Positions 27,230 to 36,204 of a stretch of DNA of 64,000 nucleotides are shown in pieces (positions within the stretch are counted from its first letter, which is position 1; the number at the start of each line of letters is the position of its first letter). The stretch lies in NCBI GenBank assembly GCA_016715065.1, contig JADKBN010000002.1, forward strand, positions 747,400-811,399. Reading direction: 5' to 3'. The notes beneath the pieces are model-generated. The model ran no database searches and was not told the DNA's origin. It worked only from the letters and a program-made list of their open reading frames with translations. Made by a program: the position numbers and the translations under genes. The stretch comes from Fibrobacterota bacterium. Lineage in GTDB: Bacteria; Fibrobacterota; Fibrobacteria; UBA5070.

Positions 27230-28126
27230 TCACTTCGGATCGCAGCGCGCCGGTCTTCTCGTGCCCAGTGGAAGACCGACCGGATCGCGAAGCGCTCGTG
27301 CCGCCGTGTTGGAGCCGGTATCGGAGGCGAATCGCATCACGCGGTAGGGTGAGTCTTCCCATCCCGACGAATCTTGTCTGACGATGCGTGGAAAGGGATG
27401 CCAGGACTCGATCACGAGGTCTTCTCCATCGGGAAACCCCTTTCTGCCACGGTCTTCGAAGACGACCTGGACCTGGGCGCCGTAGTGCAGGATGTCCCCT
27501 GCGCGCAGATCTCCCCGCGCGACGGACACCAACGAGGACAGAAGTCCCCGCGGCCCGAGATACGGAACCGCCTCGCCCATTCGCCTGCGTCCGTAGGCGG
27601 CCAAGGCCGCGCAATCGCTTCCGATGCGCAGGTCTGTTTGGTGGCCGGTTCCCACCTTGCGGGGAAGGAGAACAAAGGGTGTCTGGAGAAGCTCGGTCAG
27701 GATTCCTGGATAGGAATCGTCGAGTCGGATGGCGACTTGGGTCGCGCGATCCGGTAGGCGGGATTGGGGCAGCTCGGCGGTGGCGAAGCCGCGGATCCAG
27801 GGACAAATTTCGTCCGTACGACACCATGCGTAGGTTCTGGTCCCGAGGCTGTCGGTCGGTGCGGGAAGCGAGTCTTCCGTTCCGACCAAGGTTGGGGTGT
27901 AGCGGATCGAATCCAAGTAGGGATAGATGCGGATGGAGTTGTCGTGGAGGGACATGTCTGGCGAAAGGCGGAACCAACGGACTCCATGGATGCCCGGTGG
28001 AGCCCGCAACACCACGGCGGATTCGCCGATCCGCGCGAAGACCACCGAGATGGCCGGTGTCTCCAAGGCGAGGGCGATGGTCGCACCGAGCGCGGCTTGG
28101 AGAAATGGAATATGCCATGGGCTCAT
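27230..28126 (-). CDS. Exported protein with NlpC/P60-like motif (DUF1175-like, tentative)
   Basis: 298 residues. One N-terminal hydrophobic signal (IPFLQAALGATIALALETPA). Near residue 190, GSDCAALAAYGRRRMG followed by GDLRAGDILHYGAQVQVVF resembles the cysteine and beta-hairpin core of NlpC/P60 peptidases, but the expected His is not in its usual place, so it may be degenerate or belong to a related family. ATG 28126 overlaps the stop of the preceding gene (ATGA), replacing the long upstream frame. It probably acts in the envelope together with the discoidin-like protein. Confidence 0.6.
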   Translation of the reverse strand: MSPWHIPFLQAALGATIALALETPAISVVFARIGESAVVLRAPPGIHGVRWFRLSPDMSLHDNSIRIYPYLDSIRYTPTLVGTEDSLPAPTDSLGTRTYAWCRTDEICPWIRGFATAELPQSRLPDRATQVAIRLDDSYPGILTELLQTPFVLLPRKVGTGHQTDLRIGSDCAALAAYGRRRMGEAVPYLGPRGLLSSLVSVARGDLRAGDILHYGAQVQVVFEDRGRKGFPDGEDLVIESWHPFPRIVRQDSSGWEDSPYRVMRFASDTGSNTAARALRDPVGLPLGTRRPARCDPK

Positions 28127-29388
28127 TGGTTGGAGGGACAACCCAGAAGCACGATCTCGGAAATGGGAAGGTCCTTGAAGCGTTGTCCAGGCTCCACATC
28201 CGTGAATTCGATGCGAATGTGTTTCGGAGGCGGCTCCATTTTGGAGTATCCTTCGTCGAAGCCTGGGCGGCAGCCGGGAACGCGGAACAGGTCCAGCTCG
28301 CCGATCCTGCGCGGGATGGAGTCGGGTGGTGCACCACCGGACGCCTGGGCGGCAGGATGCCCGTTGATGGTGAAGTTTTTGAGCCGGGAATTGTCCGACC
28401 AGAGCTTCACGGACTTGCAGAATCCAGGCGTGATCTGGATGTACCCCAGGTGGATGCTGTCGGGGATGGTGACATCCAGCCAAGCCTTCGCGCCGTTGTT
28501 CGGGGCCACCCAAGCGGTGGAGAAGTCGTTGTCGGAAAGCGAGGAGAGGGGGTAGTCGGGAAGGTTCGATGAGCCACGCCAAGGAGGGTTCTCCCAAACC
28601 GCGTTGGAGAGGAAGTACTTCTCTTTCTTGTAGGCATTGGAAAACCAGATCCAGTTTGCGTTGTCCATCCTTCCCAGATCCAGATCGGTTGCCCGGTGCA
28701 CCCAAAGATTTCCTTCCCGGGTCAGCGAAGGGCCGTTGCTCTTGAAGGTGATCGCCTTCCGGTCGAGGTCGGAAACATCCACGGTCAAAAGGAAATCGTG
28801 GACGATTCCTGTCCCCCAATTCTTCGCGGGCCGGAAATCCCAATGCATGGTCCGAGGAGAAAACTCGGCGAGATTCTCTTCGCCTTTCACTTCGGAATCC
28901 CACAGCGATCCGGTGGACGTCACGTGCAGGTCCAATCGATGCAGCCCGGGCGGAAGGATCATCGGGGCCGTGAACCAACGCCGTAGCGGTCGCTCGCCGG
29001 CGTTTGTCGTGTCTTTGAGCCGTTTCCCCGTCGATGCCAGGAGGATCGGGCCAGGTTTCATCCGAGCGGGTTTGCCCCCGTCGACCCGGAACTTCGCGCG
29101 CGAGAAGGTCCTGGTATCCCAGGCAGCGGCATCAAGGAAGTTGGTGGCGTGGAAATCGATCGGCGCGCCATAGGGTGCACGGAGGGTGTCGCCGTCGTTT
29201 TGGATCCAGTAGCGCGCATGGATCCGCGCCGAATCCTCCTCGATCACGACCGACAGAGTCTCTGACAGAATCTGTGCCGTGGTCGCCTTCAGCGGATGTG
29301 GGGCGCCGAGGATCGCGTCGGGAGCCGCGTCCAAGCCAACGCCGTTGGAGGCCAGGGAAACGAGGAACGAACAAAGGTGCGGGATCAT
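28123..29388 (-). CDS. Exported protein with NADase-type glycan-binding (discoidin-like) domain
   Basis: 421 residues. A weak N-terminal signal precedes a beta-rich domain (about 40-240) in the style of DUF4424 (ARYWIQNDGDTLRAPYGAPID). Residues about 265-420 look like the NADase-type glycan-binding fold: LSDNDFSTAWVAPNNGAKAWLDVTIP, then IQITPGFCKSVKLWSDNSRLKNFTIN and KHIRIEFTDVEPG. Such domains bind glycans. It starts a minus-strand group and is coupled (ATGA) to the next gene. Confidence 0.68.
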   Translation of the reverse strand: MIPHLCSFLVSLASNGVGLDAAPDAILGAPHPLKATTAQILSETLSVVIEEDSARIHARYWIQNDGDTLRAPYGAPIDFHATNFLDAAAWDTRTFSRAKFRVDGGKPARMKPGPILLASTGKRLKDTTNAGERPLRRWFTAPMILPPGLHRLDLHVTSTGSLWDSEVKGEENLAEFSPRTMHWDFRPAKNWGTGIVHDFLLTVDVSDLDRKAITFKSNGPSLTREGNLWVHRATDLDLGRMDNANWIWFSNAYKKEKYFLSNAVWENPPWRGSSNLPDYPLSSLSDNDFSTAWVAPNNGAKAWLDVTIPDSIHLGYIQITPGFCKSVKLWSDNSRLKNFTINGHPAAQASGGAPPDSIPRRIGELDLFRVPGCRPGFDEGYSKMEPPPKHIRIEFTDVEPGQRFKDLPISEIVLLGCPSNQ

Positions 29389-29418
29389 GCCCGCAAAGTT
29401 AGCTGCCTGTCGATCGCT

Positions 29419-30054
29419 CTAGGGATTCCTGAACAGGTACGTCGCCAGTCCCGGCACCTCGCGCGCCACGGAATAGAGATCCCTCGGTTCGTACAGGCGC
29501 GAGTGGATGTGGCCTTGCATCGGGACACCGTGGCGTTTCAGTGCCAATCGCAGGCGGGTGATGTGGAAGAAGCTCGAGGACACGGCAACGGTCTTCGCAT
29601 CGTTTTCGCGCATCCAGCGCTCGGCGAAGCGGGCGGTCTCGAAGGTGTTCACCCCGTTGCCGTCCACGAGAATGATGGAATCCGGCACCTGGTTGGCCAA
29701 CAGGAAATCGCGCATGGCCAGGGCTTCGTCCCGTCCCTCGACTCCGGTGCCGCCGCTGACCAGGATCCTTCGACAATTTCCGGTGCGGTGGTAGTCCAGC
29801 GTGGCGAGAAGCCGGCCGTGGAGGTTTCGGGACAGGGTTCCGTCGGGGTGGACCATGGATCCGGGCACGATCAACAGATCCACAGGTTCGATCCGGTCGC
29901 GCCAGCCATCGATGCAAAGTCCTGCAGCCACCAGCACCGGCGCGGCGGCGATCAGGGCGATCCCTCGCCAGAGTCGAGGTCGTCGCGTGGTCCATGCTCG
30001 GAGGGATCGCCGCACGGTGGGGAAGGATAGGAAATGGTCAGGTCTGCCGGACAT
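29419..30054 (-). CDS. YdcF/ElyC-family (DUF218) membrane protein
   Basis: 211 residues. One N-terminal transmembrane helix (LWRGIALIAAAPVLVAAGLCI) and a DUF218 domain: VDLLIVPGSMV, RILVSGGTGVEGRDEALAM, DGNGVNTFETARFAERWM, VAVSSSFFHITRLRLAL. Relatives (ElyC, SanA, YdcF) act in envelope biogenesis. The start is uncertain: ATG 30054 leaves room for the divergent neighbour, whereas ATG 30090 would overlap that gene's start codon. Confidence 0.8.
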   Translation of the reverse strand: MSGRPDHFLSFPTVRRSLRAWTTRRPRLWRGIALIAAAPVLVAAGLCIDGWRDRIEPVDLLIVPGSMVHPDGTLSRNLHGRLLATLDYHRTGNCRRILVSGGTGVEGRDEALAMRDFLLANQVPDSIILVDGNGVNTFETARFAERWMRENDAKTVAVSSSFFHITRLRLALKRHGVPMQGHIHSRLYEPRDLYSVAREVPGLATYLFRNP

Positions 30055-30088
30055 TCCTTCGGGCAGGTCGTGCGCTATCTTTCGCGGC

Positions 30089-30547
30089 ATGTTCCTGCTT
30101 GGCAAGATTGAAGGGGCCGCGTTCGCATCCATTGGGATTCTTGCCCTGCTCGCCGGTTGCTGGGCTCCCATAGAGTACTACCTGGAGGGCGACCCGCCCG
30201 CGAATGCCCAAGTGGAACTGGTGGTCGGAGAAAGAGACTCCTTCGTGGTGGCTGCCGGCGATCCCAAGCGCTATCGTGCGATCCATGTCGATTGGGAAAT
30301 CGCGCCAGCCGACTTCCGGAGGTTCCCTTACCGGCTGGCCGTCGAAAACGATGAGACAATAAATGTTACGTCGGATTCGATCACCTCGCCGAAAGGCCAG
30401 CTCGATTTCCTCTGGGAGTGTCCCCGGGATCGTTTCATGGATACGACGACCTGCGCCGCGGCGACATCCCACACAGCGATGATCTTCGCATCGCTGCCTG
30501 ACGGGGTGCGGCTCCTCGTTGGCCAAGCGGGAGGCAGGTACCGATGA
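30089..30547 (+). CDS. Small predicted lipoprotein
   Basis: 152 residues. The lipobox LAGC at about residues 21-24 gives a lipidated Cys. The remainder is a short beta-rich domain with two further cysteines (WECPRDRF, TTCAAAT). No family recognised. It overlaps the next gene by 4 bp (ATGA) and is divergent from the DUF218 gene, 34 bp away. Confidence 0.65.
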   Translation: MFLLGKIEGAAFASIGILALLAGCWAPIEYYLEGDPPANAQVELVVGERDSFVVAAGDPKRYRAIHVDWEIAPADFRRFPYRLAVENDETINVTSDSITSPKGQLDFLWECPRDRFMDTTTCAAATSHTAMIFASLPDGVRLLVGQAGGRYR

Positions 30548-31128
30548 TCTGTACCTCCTGGTTGTTGGCCGCGACCATCTGGTCCAAAGGGCTGGATTTC
30601 GAGGCCCTTCATTTTGGCCTCCAGTACGAGGTGGCGGTGCCCACCGACCATCGCAATCCCGTGTGGCCCGGGCCCGGCGTGGATTTCGGCGTGGATCCCT
30701 GGCATTTTCGGTATGTCTACCAGGCAAGGTTCTTCGGAGATGGACTCGATGGCGATGAGGTTTTCCTGGGAGGGGAGAAGCCCCGGTTGCAGAAGTACAG
30801 ACATCGTCTCACCACCAGCTGGGAACACTGGAAAGAGATCTTTCGCTTCGAGGTGGGCGCAGGATGGGCTTGGTCGAGAGTGGATGCCCTGGAAGAACAG
30901 ATGGATCCGAGGCCGGTCTTCGAAGCTTACCAAGCTTTCGGTGTTGAGCACATTCAGGAGCGCTTCGACGAGCTGCATTGGTACCGCCTTCACACGGATC
31001 GCCAGTGGGGACCGGTAGGCTTGTTGGGGATTGGTTTTGGAAGACGGGAACGATGGATGATCGGCGTCCTGGCCGAGTACTGGAAGGCGCCGATGTACGG
31101 ACTGACCCTGCGCTTGCGATTGCTCTGA
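30544..31128 (+). CDS. Protein of unknown function, possible beta-barrel
   Basis: 194 residues, translationally coupled to the lipoprotein (ATGA). Alternating polar and aromatic residues (WHFRYVYQARFF, RFEVGAGWAWSRV, PVGLLGIGFGRRERWMIGVLAEYW) and an end in LRLRLL suggest short membrane beta strands. The N-terminus is a poor signal peptide. A surface role with its lipoprotein partner is inference. Confidence 0.6.
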   Translation: MICTSWLLAATIWSKGLDFEALHFGLQYEVAVPTDHRNPVWPGPGVDFGVDPWHFRYVYQARFFGDGLDGDEVFLGGEKPRLQKYRHRLTTSWEHWKEIFRFEVGAGWAWSRVDALEEQMDPRPVFEAYQAFGVEHIQERFDELHWYRLHTDRQWGPVGLLGIGFGRRERWMIGVLAEYWKAPMYGLTLRLRLL

Positions 31129-31137
31129 GGGTTTCGG

Positions 31138-32427
31138 TTAGCGCAGGCCGCTCAGCGCGGTGGTCGAGGTCTGCCCTTCTGTGGTGGTGCGCAACAGGAC
31201 GGTTGTGGACGAGATGTTCCAGCGAACCGTTGCGCCAGGAGCCAGGTTGACGGTTTCTGACAGGCGATTTCCCGAGAGATCCCAAATCGCGGCTTCAACT
31301 CCGGATGCGGAGGTGTTGTCCAGGCGAATTCCGCCGGGGAAAGTGGAGGCGGAGAGGTGCGATGGCGAAGCCATCCGCGCTTCGATGCCCGAAGTCCAGG
31401 TCAGGGTGGCGCCGGCGCCGCTGGTCGCATGGGAAACTTCGGCTTCCACCGCGCTGGCGGCAGAAAGTGTCAAGGAATAGGGAGGGGTGAAGGCGGTTCC
31501 CGATCCCGCCGTGTTGCCCGAGCATCCCGTGAACGTGGAGTTCTTCACCGTCACGGCGGTGAAGTCATTGTCGAACAAGTCGATGGGCTTCTTCTGTCCG
31601 ATGAACGCGCTGTTTTCCACCAGGATGTTGGCTTTGAAGCCGGCACGGACGCCGTGGTTCTGTCCCGGGTCCTTGCTATTGAACAAGCAGTTGGCCACAT
31701 GGACCTTGCCGAAGCGCACCCGCGGCATGCGCTCGGCCACGCCCTCGCCCCACCAGGTCTTGAAGAAGGTCACGCTGAGCTTGCCGTCGGAGGCTTCCGT
31801 GTCGGAGCCGCCCAGGAGGTTGCTGAAGCGGTGGGACTTGCCGGAAGTTCCCGATGGGTAGGATTTGTCCGAATAGTGGAACTTGGTCCAACTGATGGTG
31901 ACGAAGTCCGATCCTTTGGTGATGTCGGTGTTGCCGTCCTCGCCGTCGAAGACGTCCATGTGGTCGAGCCAGATGTTCGTGGCGCTGTTGATGATGGAGA
32001 TGGCGTCCTTGCGGGATTCGCCGGCGCTGCCGCAGTCGTTGTCGCAAGCGCCTGGGCCTTCGACGATCAGATTCCTGAGGATCACGTTCTTGACCCCGCT
32101 CAGGTAGAGGTTCCCCTTGATCCGGGCACCGGGATGCCCCATCACGGACTTGTCGCTGGCGAAGGTCACCTGGTCGGCGTTTCCTTCGCCGCGTTGACCG
32201 TAGCTGCCGATGGTCCCCTTCACCCAAATCACGTATTTGCCCGACATCTTGGCGTACTTCTGGAGATCGGCCATGGTGCTGACTTCGACTTCTGTGCCGC
32301 CGGCGCCGCCGGTGGTGCCACCGTTCTGGGAGGCCCAGCCCATGGCCTTGTCGGAAGGGCTGGCTGCCATGGCGGGGGCGGTGAGGGTCGCCAAGGCGCA
32401 AAGGGCAAGGAGCAGGTGGTTTCGCAT
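31138..32427 (-). CDS. Secreted pectate lyase, polysaccharide lyase family 1, with C-terminal sorting-like domain
   Basis: 429 residues. Signal peptide MRNHLLLALCALATLTAPAMA. The parallel beta-helix catalytic domain (about 22-345) has IWVKGTIG, SVMGHPGARIKG, the calcium-binding NIWLDHMDVFDGEDGNTDITKGSDFVTISW and the end motif GAGATLTW. It cleaves polygalacturonate by beta-elimination outside the cell. Residues about 350-429 form a beta sandwich (AAIWDLSGNRLSETVNLAPG) similar in type to the tail of the GLUG protein and likely to direct secretion. With the GH9 enzyme it points to plant cell-wall degradation. Confidence 0.92.
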   Translation of the reverse strand: MRNHLLLALCALATLTAPAMAASPSDKAMGWASQNGGTTGGAGGTEVEVSTMADLQKYAKMSGKYVIWVKGTIGSYGQRGEGNADQVTFASDKSVMGHPGARIKGNLYLSGVKNVILRNLIVEGPGACDNDCGSAGESRKDAISIINSATNIWLDHMDVFDGEDGNTDITKGSDFVTISWTKFHYSDKSYPSGTSGKSHRFSNLLGGSDTEASDGKLSVTFFKTWWGEGVAERMPRVRFGKVHVANCLFNSKDPGQNHGVRAGFKANILVENSAFIGQKKPIDLFDNDFTAVTVKNSTFTGCSGNTAGSGTAFTPPYSLTLSAASAVEAEVSHATSGAGATLTWTSGIEARMASPSHLSASTFPGGIRLDNTSASGVEAAIWDLSGNRLSETVNLAPGATVRWNISSTTVLLRTTTEGQTSTTALSGLR

Positions 32428-32545
32428 GGAGAGTCCTCCGGACTAGGTGTTGCCTTTCCAGAATACCCGCCGCTGCGAAGGAATCAGTCCCGATTCGGAA
32501 CGCGACCGTTGAGGTTCGGTCCATTCATCTTCAACTCGGGGATGG

Positions 32546-32785
32546 CTAGAACAGTTCCTGGATCAGCTCATCCCTTGTCTTCCCAAAGTGTTCGGCAATG
32601 TCGCCAAGGATCGCCGAAAGCGTGCCGATCTTCAGCGGATCGTGTTTGGGGATTGTGATGTGGTGTGTCCCCTGGCGATCGGTTGTCAGTCGCATATGGC
32701 TTCCAACCTGGCGTGTCGGTGTGTACCCGAATCTTCGCAAGGCTCCTGCGAGATCGGTTCCAGAAAGATCCCGTGGCAACCTCAC
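32546..32785 (-). CDS. hicA: HicA-family mRNA interferase toxin
   Basis: 79 residues. A small dsRBD-like fold with the catalytic His in GSHMRL and the conserved HHITIPKHDPLKIGTLSAIL. HicA toxins cleave mRNA. ATG 32785 overlaps the stop of the upstream antitoxin gene by 4 bp. Here the antitoxin gene comes first, the reverse of the E. coli order but common elsewhere. Confidence 0.88.
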   Translation of the reverse strand: MRLPRDLSGTDLAGALRRFGYTPTRQVGSHMRLTTDRQGTHHITIPKHDPLKIGTLSAILGDIAEHFGKTRDELIQELF

Positions 32786-32988
32786 AGAGCAAAGACCTCT
32801 TCTTGGACACGATGAAGTCGTACCACTCTTGGGCCTTCATCTGGCTCGAAATGACAGGCAATCGCCTCGCGAGCCGATTCTCGAAGGGCGGACATCGTGT
32901 CGCCTTGAATGAAAATCGAGTGACCCAAGGCTCGTGCCTCCAGGCCACCTTCAGGAGAATCCTGGACCATGAAAATCAGTTCGTTCAT
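32782..32988 (-). CDS. hicB: HicB-like antitoxin
   Basis: 68 residues. A partial RNase H-like fold: IFMVQDSPEGGLEARALGHSIFIQGDTMSALRESAREAI matches the short HicB-type antitoxins that bind HicA. It lacks a C-terminal DNA-binding domain, so autoregulation may be weak or indirect. It is coupled to hicA. Confidence 0.82.
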   Translation of the reverse strand: MNELIFMVQDSPEGGLEARALGHSIFIQGDTMSALRESAREAIACHFEPDEGPRVVRLHRVQEEVFAL

Positions 32989-33052
32989 ACCCTCAAGCTA
33001 CATCCAACACGGGTCTCCAGGTCGCGTCTTCCCCTCGTTACCTTTTGGCCTT

Positions 33053-33550
33053 ATGAACAACGCCATTCCGTTCCGTGTCGGTCAGGGGTTCGATGTCCAC
33101 AAGCTGGTGGAAGGTCGCAAGTGCATCCTTGGGGGAGTGGACATTCCCTTCGAAAAAGGCCTGCTGGGCCATTCCGACGCAGACGTGCTGTTGCACGCCA
33201 TTTCCGATGCCCTGTTGGGGGCCATCGGGTCCGGCGACATCGGCATGCATTTCCCCGACACCGATACCCGCTGGAAGGGTGCGGACTCCTTGAAGCTCCT
33301 GGCGAGGGTGGGCGAGATCGTGCGCGAAGCGGGCTTTGAAATCGGGAATGTCCAGGGAACGGTGATCTGCGAGCGCCCCAAGATCCGGCCCCATGTGGAG
33401 GCCATGCGGGCGAACATCGCGGGCGCCTTGGGAATCGAGGTGGACCAGGTGGGGATCCAAGGGACCACCACCGAAAAACTCGGATTCACGGGGCGTGGCG
33501 AGGGGATCGCCGCCCAGTCCGTCGCCCTCGTCGCAAAGGTCGGGCGATAG
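33053..33550 (+). CDS. ispF: IspF, 2-C-methyl-D-erythritol 2,4-cyclodiphosphate synthase
   Basis: 165 residues. The fifth step of the MEP pathway. Zinc ligands are in GFDVHK and HSDADVLLHAISDALLGA; the end GIQGTTTEKLGFTGRGEGIAAQ is the CDP-binding signature. ATG 33053 starts the conserved domain; ATG 32969 would add 28 residues with no family counterpart. It stands alone, 10 kb from ispD. Confidence 0.95.
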   Translation: MNNAIPFRVGQGFDVHKLVEGRKCILGGVDIPFEKGLLGHSDADVLLHAISDALLGAIGSGDIGMHFPDTDTRWKGADSLKLLARVGEIVREAGFEIGNVQGTVICERPKIRPHVEAMRANIAGALGIEVDQVGIQGTTTEKLGFTGRGEGIAAQSVALVAKVGR

Positions 33551-33578
33551 AGTGGAGAGTCACCAGCGGAGAAACCGC

Positions 33579-33624
33579 CGTTCGTCCTGAGGAGGCGGAG
33601 AAGCCGCCGTCTCGAAGGGCGAAC
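33579..33624 (+). repeat. Dispersed hairpin repeat, copy A
   Basis: CGTTCGTCCTGAGGAG, then the stem GGCGG-AGAAG-CCGCC, then CGTCTCGAAGGGCGAA. The outer parts are themselves imperfectly complementary. Copy B lies 58 bp downstream in the opposite orientation. Confidence 0.9.
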
Positions 33625-33682
33625 ATGGTATCCGATCTTTCAGTTTGTCATGCGCGAGAGACAGATTGCAGGCTCCCGAACT

Positions 33683-33725
33683 AACCTCGCCCTTCGAGAC
33701 GCCTTCGGCTCCTCAGGACGAACGG
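33683..33725 (-). repeat. Dispersed hairpin repeat, copy B (inverted relative to A)
   Basis: On the minus strand it reads CGTTCGTCCTGAGGAG, stem GCC-GAA-GGC, then GTCTCGAAGGGCGAGGTT. Together with copy A it forms an inverted pair of about 147 bp between ispF and the GH9 gene, similar to a BIME-type arrangement. Confidence 0.9.
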
Positions 33726-33759
33726 GAAGTTCGAAATTGGTCGGAAAGTCCCGTTAAGA

Positions 33760-35982
33760 TCAGGGCGCCACGACGGTGGCGAGCGCGGCCACCCAGACCG
33801 CGTTCCAGTTGATGGCGATTTCGTTGCTCGCGTAGGATTCGTGCATGTCCAGGTAGGAGCGCGCGGGCACCTTGTAGGGGTAATCCACACCCCAAGCCAC
33901 CTTCGCCTTGGAGTCCTCGCGTCCCCAGTTGGGTCCGCCCACGACAAATCCCGGCATCGGATCGTCCACCTTGTCGGAGGCCATCAGACGGCTGTGCGGT
34001 GCTCGCGCGGACCCCTCGCCAGTTCCTGTCACAAAGGAATAACCGGTGGCGTTGCGACCCAGCACGTAGTCGAGGATGTCCGCCAGGCCGGATGCGTCGG
34101 AGGCGGGATCGAATCGCTTGGCCAGCGCCAACGGCACGGCCTTGGCCAGAATGGGGTCGTTGGATCCCCACATGAATCCGGTGGCCGGGGCGCGGTAGGG
34201 GTTTTCCGCGATCTGCACACGGATCACCTTGGCGATGGAATCGATGCGGGTGCGCGCGCGGCGGCCCAGGGAATCTTTTTCAGCCGAGAGCGCCAGGGAG
34301 TAGACAGCCAAATTCTGGACCCGCTGCCACGAGGGGGCCACCATGGTGGGGATGGTATCGAAGGCCTTGGTGGCCTCGGCGCGGAACTTCGCATTGCCGG
34401 TGGCCAGCCACAGTTCGGTGGCTGCCCAGAGGAATTCGTCGGAGGGGTCGGGGTCTTCGTAGGGGCCGCTGCCGCCGGTGTTTTTCGGTTCGCGCAGCGC
34501 GGGGTTCTTGCGGGCGAAGAAGTAGGCTTTTTCAGCCCGTTCCAGCAGCATCGCGGCAAAGGCCTTGTCGAAGGGTTTCAGGAGGCGGGCGCTTTGCGCG
34601 GCGCAGGCGGCGTAGTCCAGGGAGGAAGTGGTGGATTTGCCGATCACGAACCGGGGGCTGTTGGCGTGGCGAGGGGCCACCATGCCGTCCCACGACTGGG
34701 TGGCGATCTTGAAGAACACCCCGCCGTCGGTGTCCTGCATGCGGCTCATCCAGTCCATCTCCCACATCACCTCGTCCAGAAGGTCAGGGCGGGAATTGCC
34801 GGATTCGGGGATGTTGGTGGCGTCGGTGAACAACTTGGGCTGCATCTGGTAGGCTTGCAGCAACACGCCCACGGCGTAGGCTGCGTTGACCACGTACTTG
34901 CCGTAGTCCCCCGCGTCGTACCAGCCGCCGGTCGCGCTCCATCGGCCTTCGCGCCCCGCCTCGATCAAGCCCAGGCCGGTGTCGATGTGAGCCACGGGGC
35001 GGGCGTAGGCCCCGGCGTGCTTGGCCAGAAGTTCGGTGGAGGCGCGCTGGAAGTAGAACCCCTTCACGGCCGCCGGAAGCAAGGTGGAGAACGGATTGGC
35101 GGCGATGGCAAACGGGCGGGAGCGGAGCTTGCCCACGGCCAGGGTGTAGGTTCCCGGAGTTTTCCAGCCGGAAAAATCGCCGGTGCTTGCCTTTTCACCC
35201 GAGGCTTCCCAAAGGGCCTGGGCGCCGAGCGGCCCGCGGTACACTTCTTTTCCGGCCGCGTCCAACAGGGTGAATTCTTTTTCCGAGACGTTGGCCGCCA
35301 CAAACCGTTTGGGGCCGGAGACATCGTAGCCGACATGGTTCCAGCGAAGCTCGGGAGCGTCGGTCGCCGCACCGGCCGAGCTGGCGGAGCCTGCGGTGGA
35401 CGAATCCACCACGCGGAAATTGCGGACCTCCAACTGGATCCACCGGCTGGAATCGCCAGGTGCCGCCGAGGTCGCGCCGCGATCGGACAAAAATCGGACT
35501 TCGCTCAATTTGGACCAGTCGAACTTGCCCGTGACTTCCTGCTTGGCCTTGTCGTCCCACCAGGCTCCCACGTCTTCCAAGTCGGAAAAGGGAATGGCGA
35601 CCTTGCTCCAAGCGGTGCCTACGCTGGTGTAGCCGCCGAGCTTGGCGCGGATCTGCACACGTTTGCCTGGGCCGTCGGAATCGTCGTCCAACAGACCCAG
35701 GGTGACAGCCTCCGAGCCGTATTTGCCCTTGACCTCGAACTCCACTCCTCCCTTGGTGCGAAGGGTGGACAAGTCGAGGGTCTTGGCCAGATGGAAGGTC
35801 CAGCCCGACCATTCCGTGTTGTCGCCGCGATACCGCAGCACCGGCACGTCCCCTTTGACGATTTCGCCTTGGGTCTGGCCTCCATAGGCGTAGCCGTAGG
35901 CTCCGGGCTGGAGACCCTGCATCAGCAGGTCGATCGGCTTGGCCTGGGTGGCCAGGGCGAGGCAAAGGATGGTATTGAGCAT
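33760..35982 (-). CDS. Endoglucanase, glycoside hydrolase family 9
   Basis: 740 residues. A short signal sequence (MLNTILCLALATQA) is followed by an N-terminal beta-sandwich carbohydrate-binding-like domain (about 20-195), a CelD_N-type Ig domain (about 212-300, ELRWNHVGYDVSGPKRFV) and the GH9 (alpha/alpha)6 barrel. Catalytic features: GGWYDAGDYGKYV near 354 (nucleophile-activating Asp pair), PHSRLMASDKVDDPMPGFVVGGPN, and YASNEIAINWNA with the acid Glu near 721. It hydrolyses cellulose outside the cell. No dockerin or obvious sorting domain follows the catalytic domain. Confidence 0.95.
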   Translation of the reverse strand: MLNTILCLALATQAKPIDLLMQGLQPGAYGYAYGGQTQGEIVKGDVPVLRYRGDNTEWSGWTFHLAKTLDLSTLRTKGGVEFEVKGKYGSEAVTLGLLDDDSDGPGKRVQIRAKLGGYTSVGTAWSKVAIPFSDLEDVGAWWDDKAKQEVTGKFDWSKLSEVRFLSDRGATSAAPGDSSRWIQLEVRNFRVVDSSTAGSASSAGAATDAPELRWNHVGYDVSGPKRFVAANVSEKEFTLLDAAGKEVYRGPLGAQALWEASGEKASTGDFSGWKTPGTYTLAVGKLRSRPFAIAANPFSTLLPAAVKGFYFQRASTELLAKHAGAYARPVAHIDTGLGLIEAGREGRWSATGGWYDAGDYGKYVVNAAYAVGVLLQAYQMQPKLFTDATNIPESGNSRPDLLDEVMWEMDWMSRMQDTDGGVFFKIATQSWDGMVAPRHANSPRFVIGKSTTSSLDYAACAAQSARLLKPFDKAFAAMLLERAEKAYFFARKNPALREPKNTGGSGPYEDPDPSDEFLWAATELWLATGNAKFRAEATKAFDTIPTMVAPSWQRVQNLAVYSLALSAEKDSLGRRARTRIDSIAKVIRVQIAENPYRAPATGFMWGSNDPILAKAVPLALAKRFDPASDASGLADILDYVLGRNATGYSFVTGTGEGSARAPHSRLMASDKVDDPMPGFVVGGPNWGREDSKAKVAWGVDYPYKVPARSYLDMHESYASNEIAINWNAVWVAALATVVAP

Positions 35983-36204
35983 TGGAGTGGATTCCCGCCC
36001 TGATGGGTAGTGAAGGATGAATCAAGTCAGTCGCATGAACGCCGCGTCGCGTTCATCCCTGTCTGCGACCGCCTGAGCACGAAGATGTAGAACCGAAGCA
36101 CTTCAGAAGATGAAATCGCAGGGTCATTTGTGGCCTCTGAGTATCATTGGGTCCATTGTCCTTGATGTAGATCGCTTTCATCGGAGAGGTCGTACACGAA
36201 CGCC

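Noticed and set aside
33551..33759. Insertion sequence between ispF and the cellulase gene
   Set aside because: Only two copies of the short hairpin repeat are present; there is no transposase or terminal repeat with target duplication.
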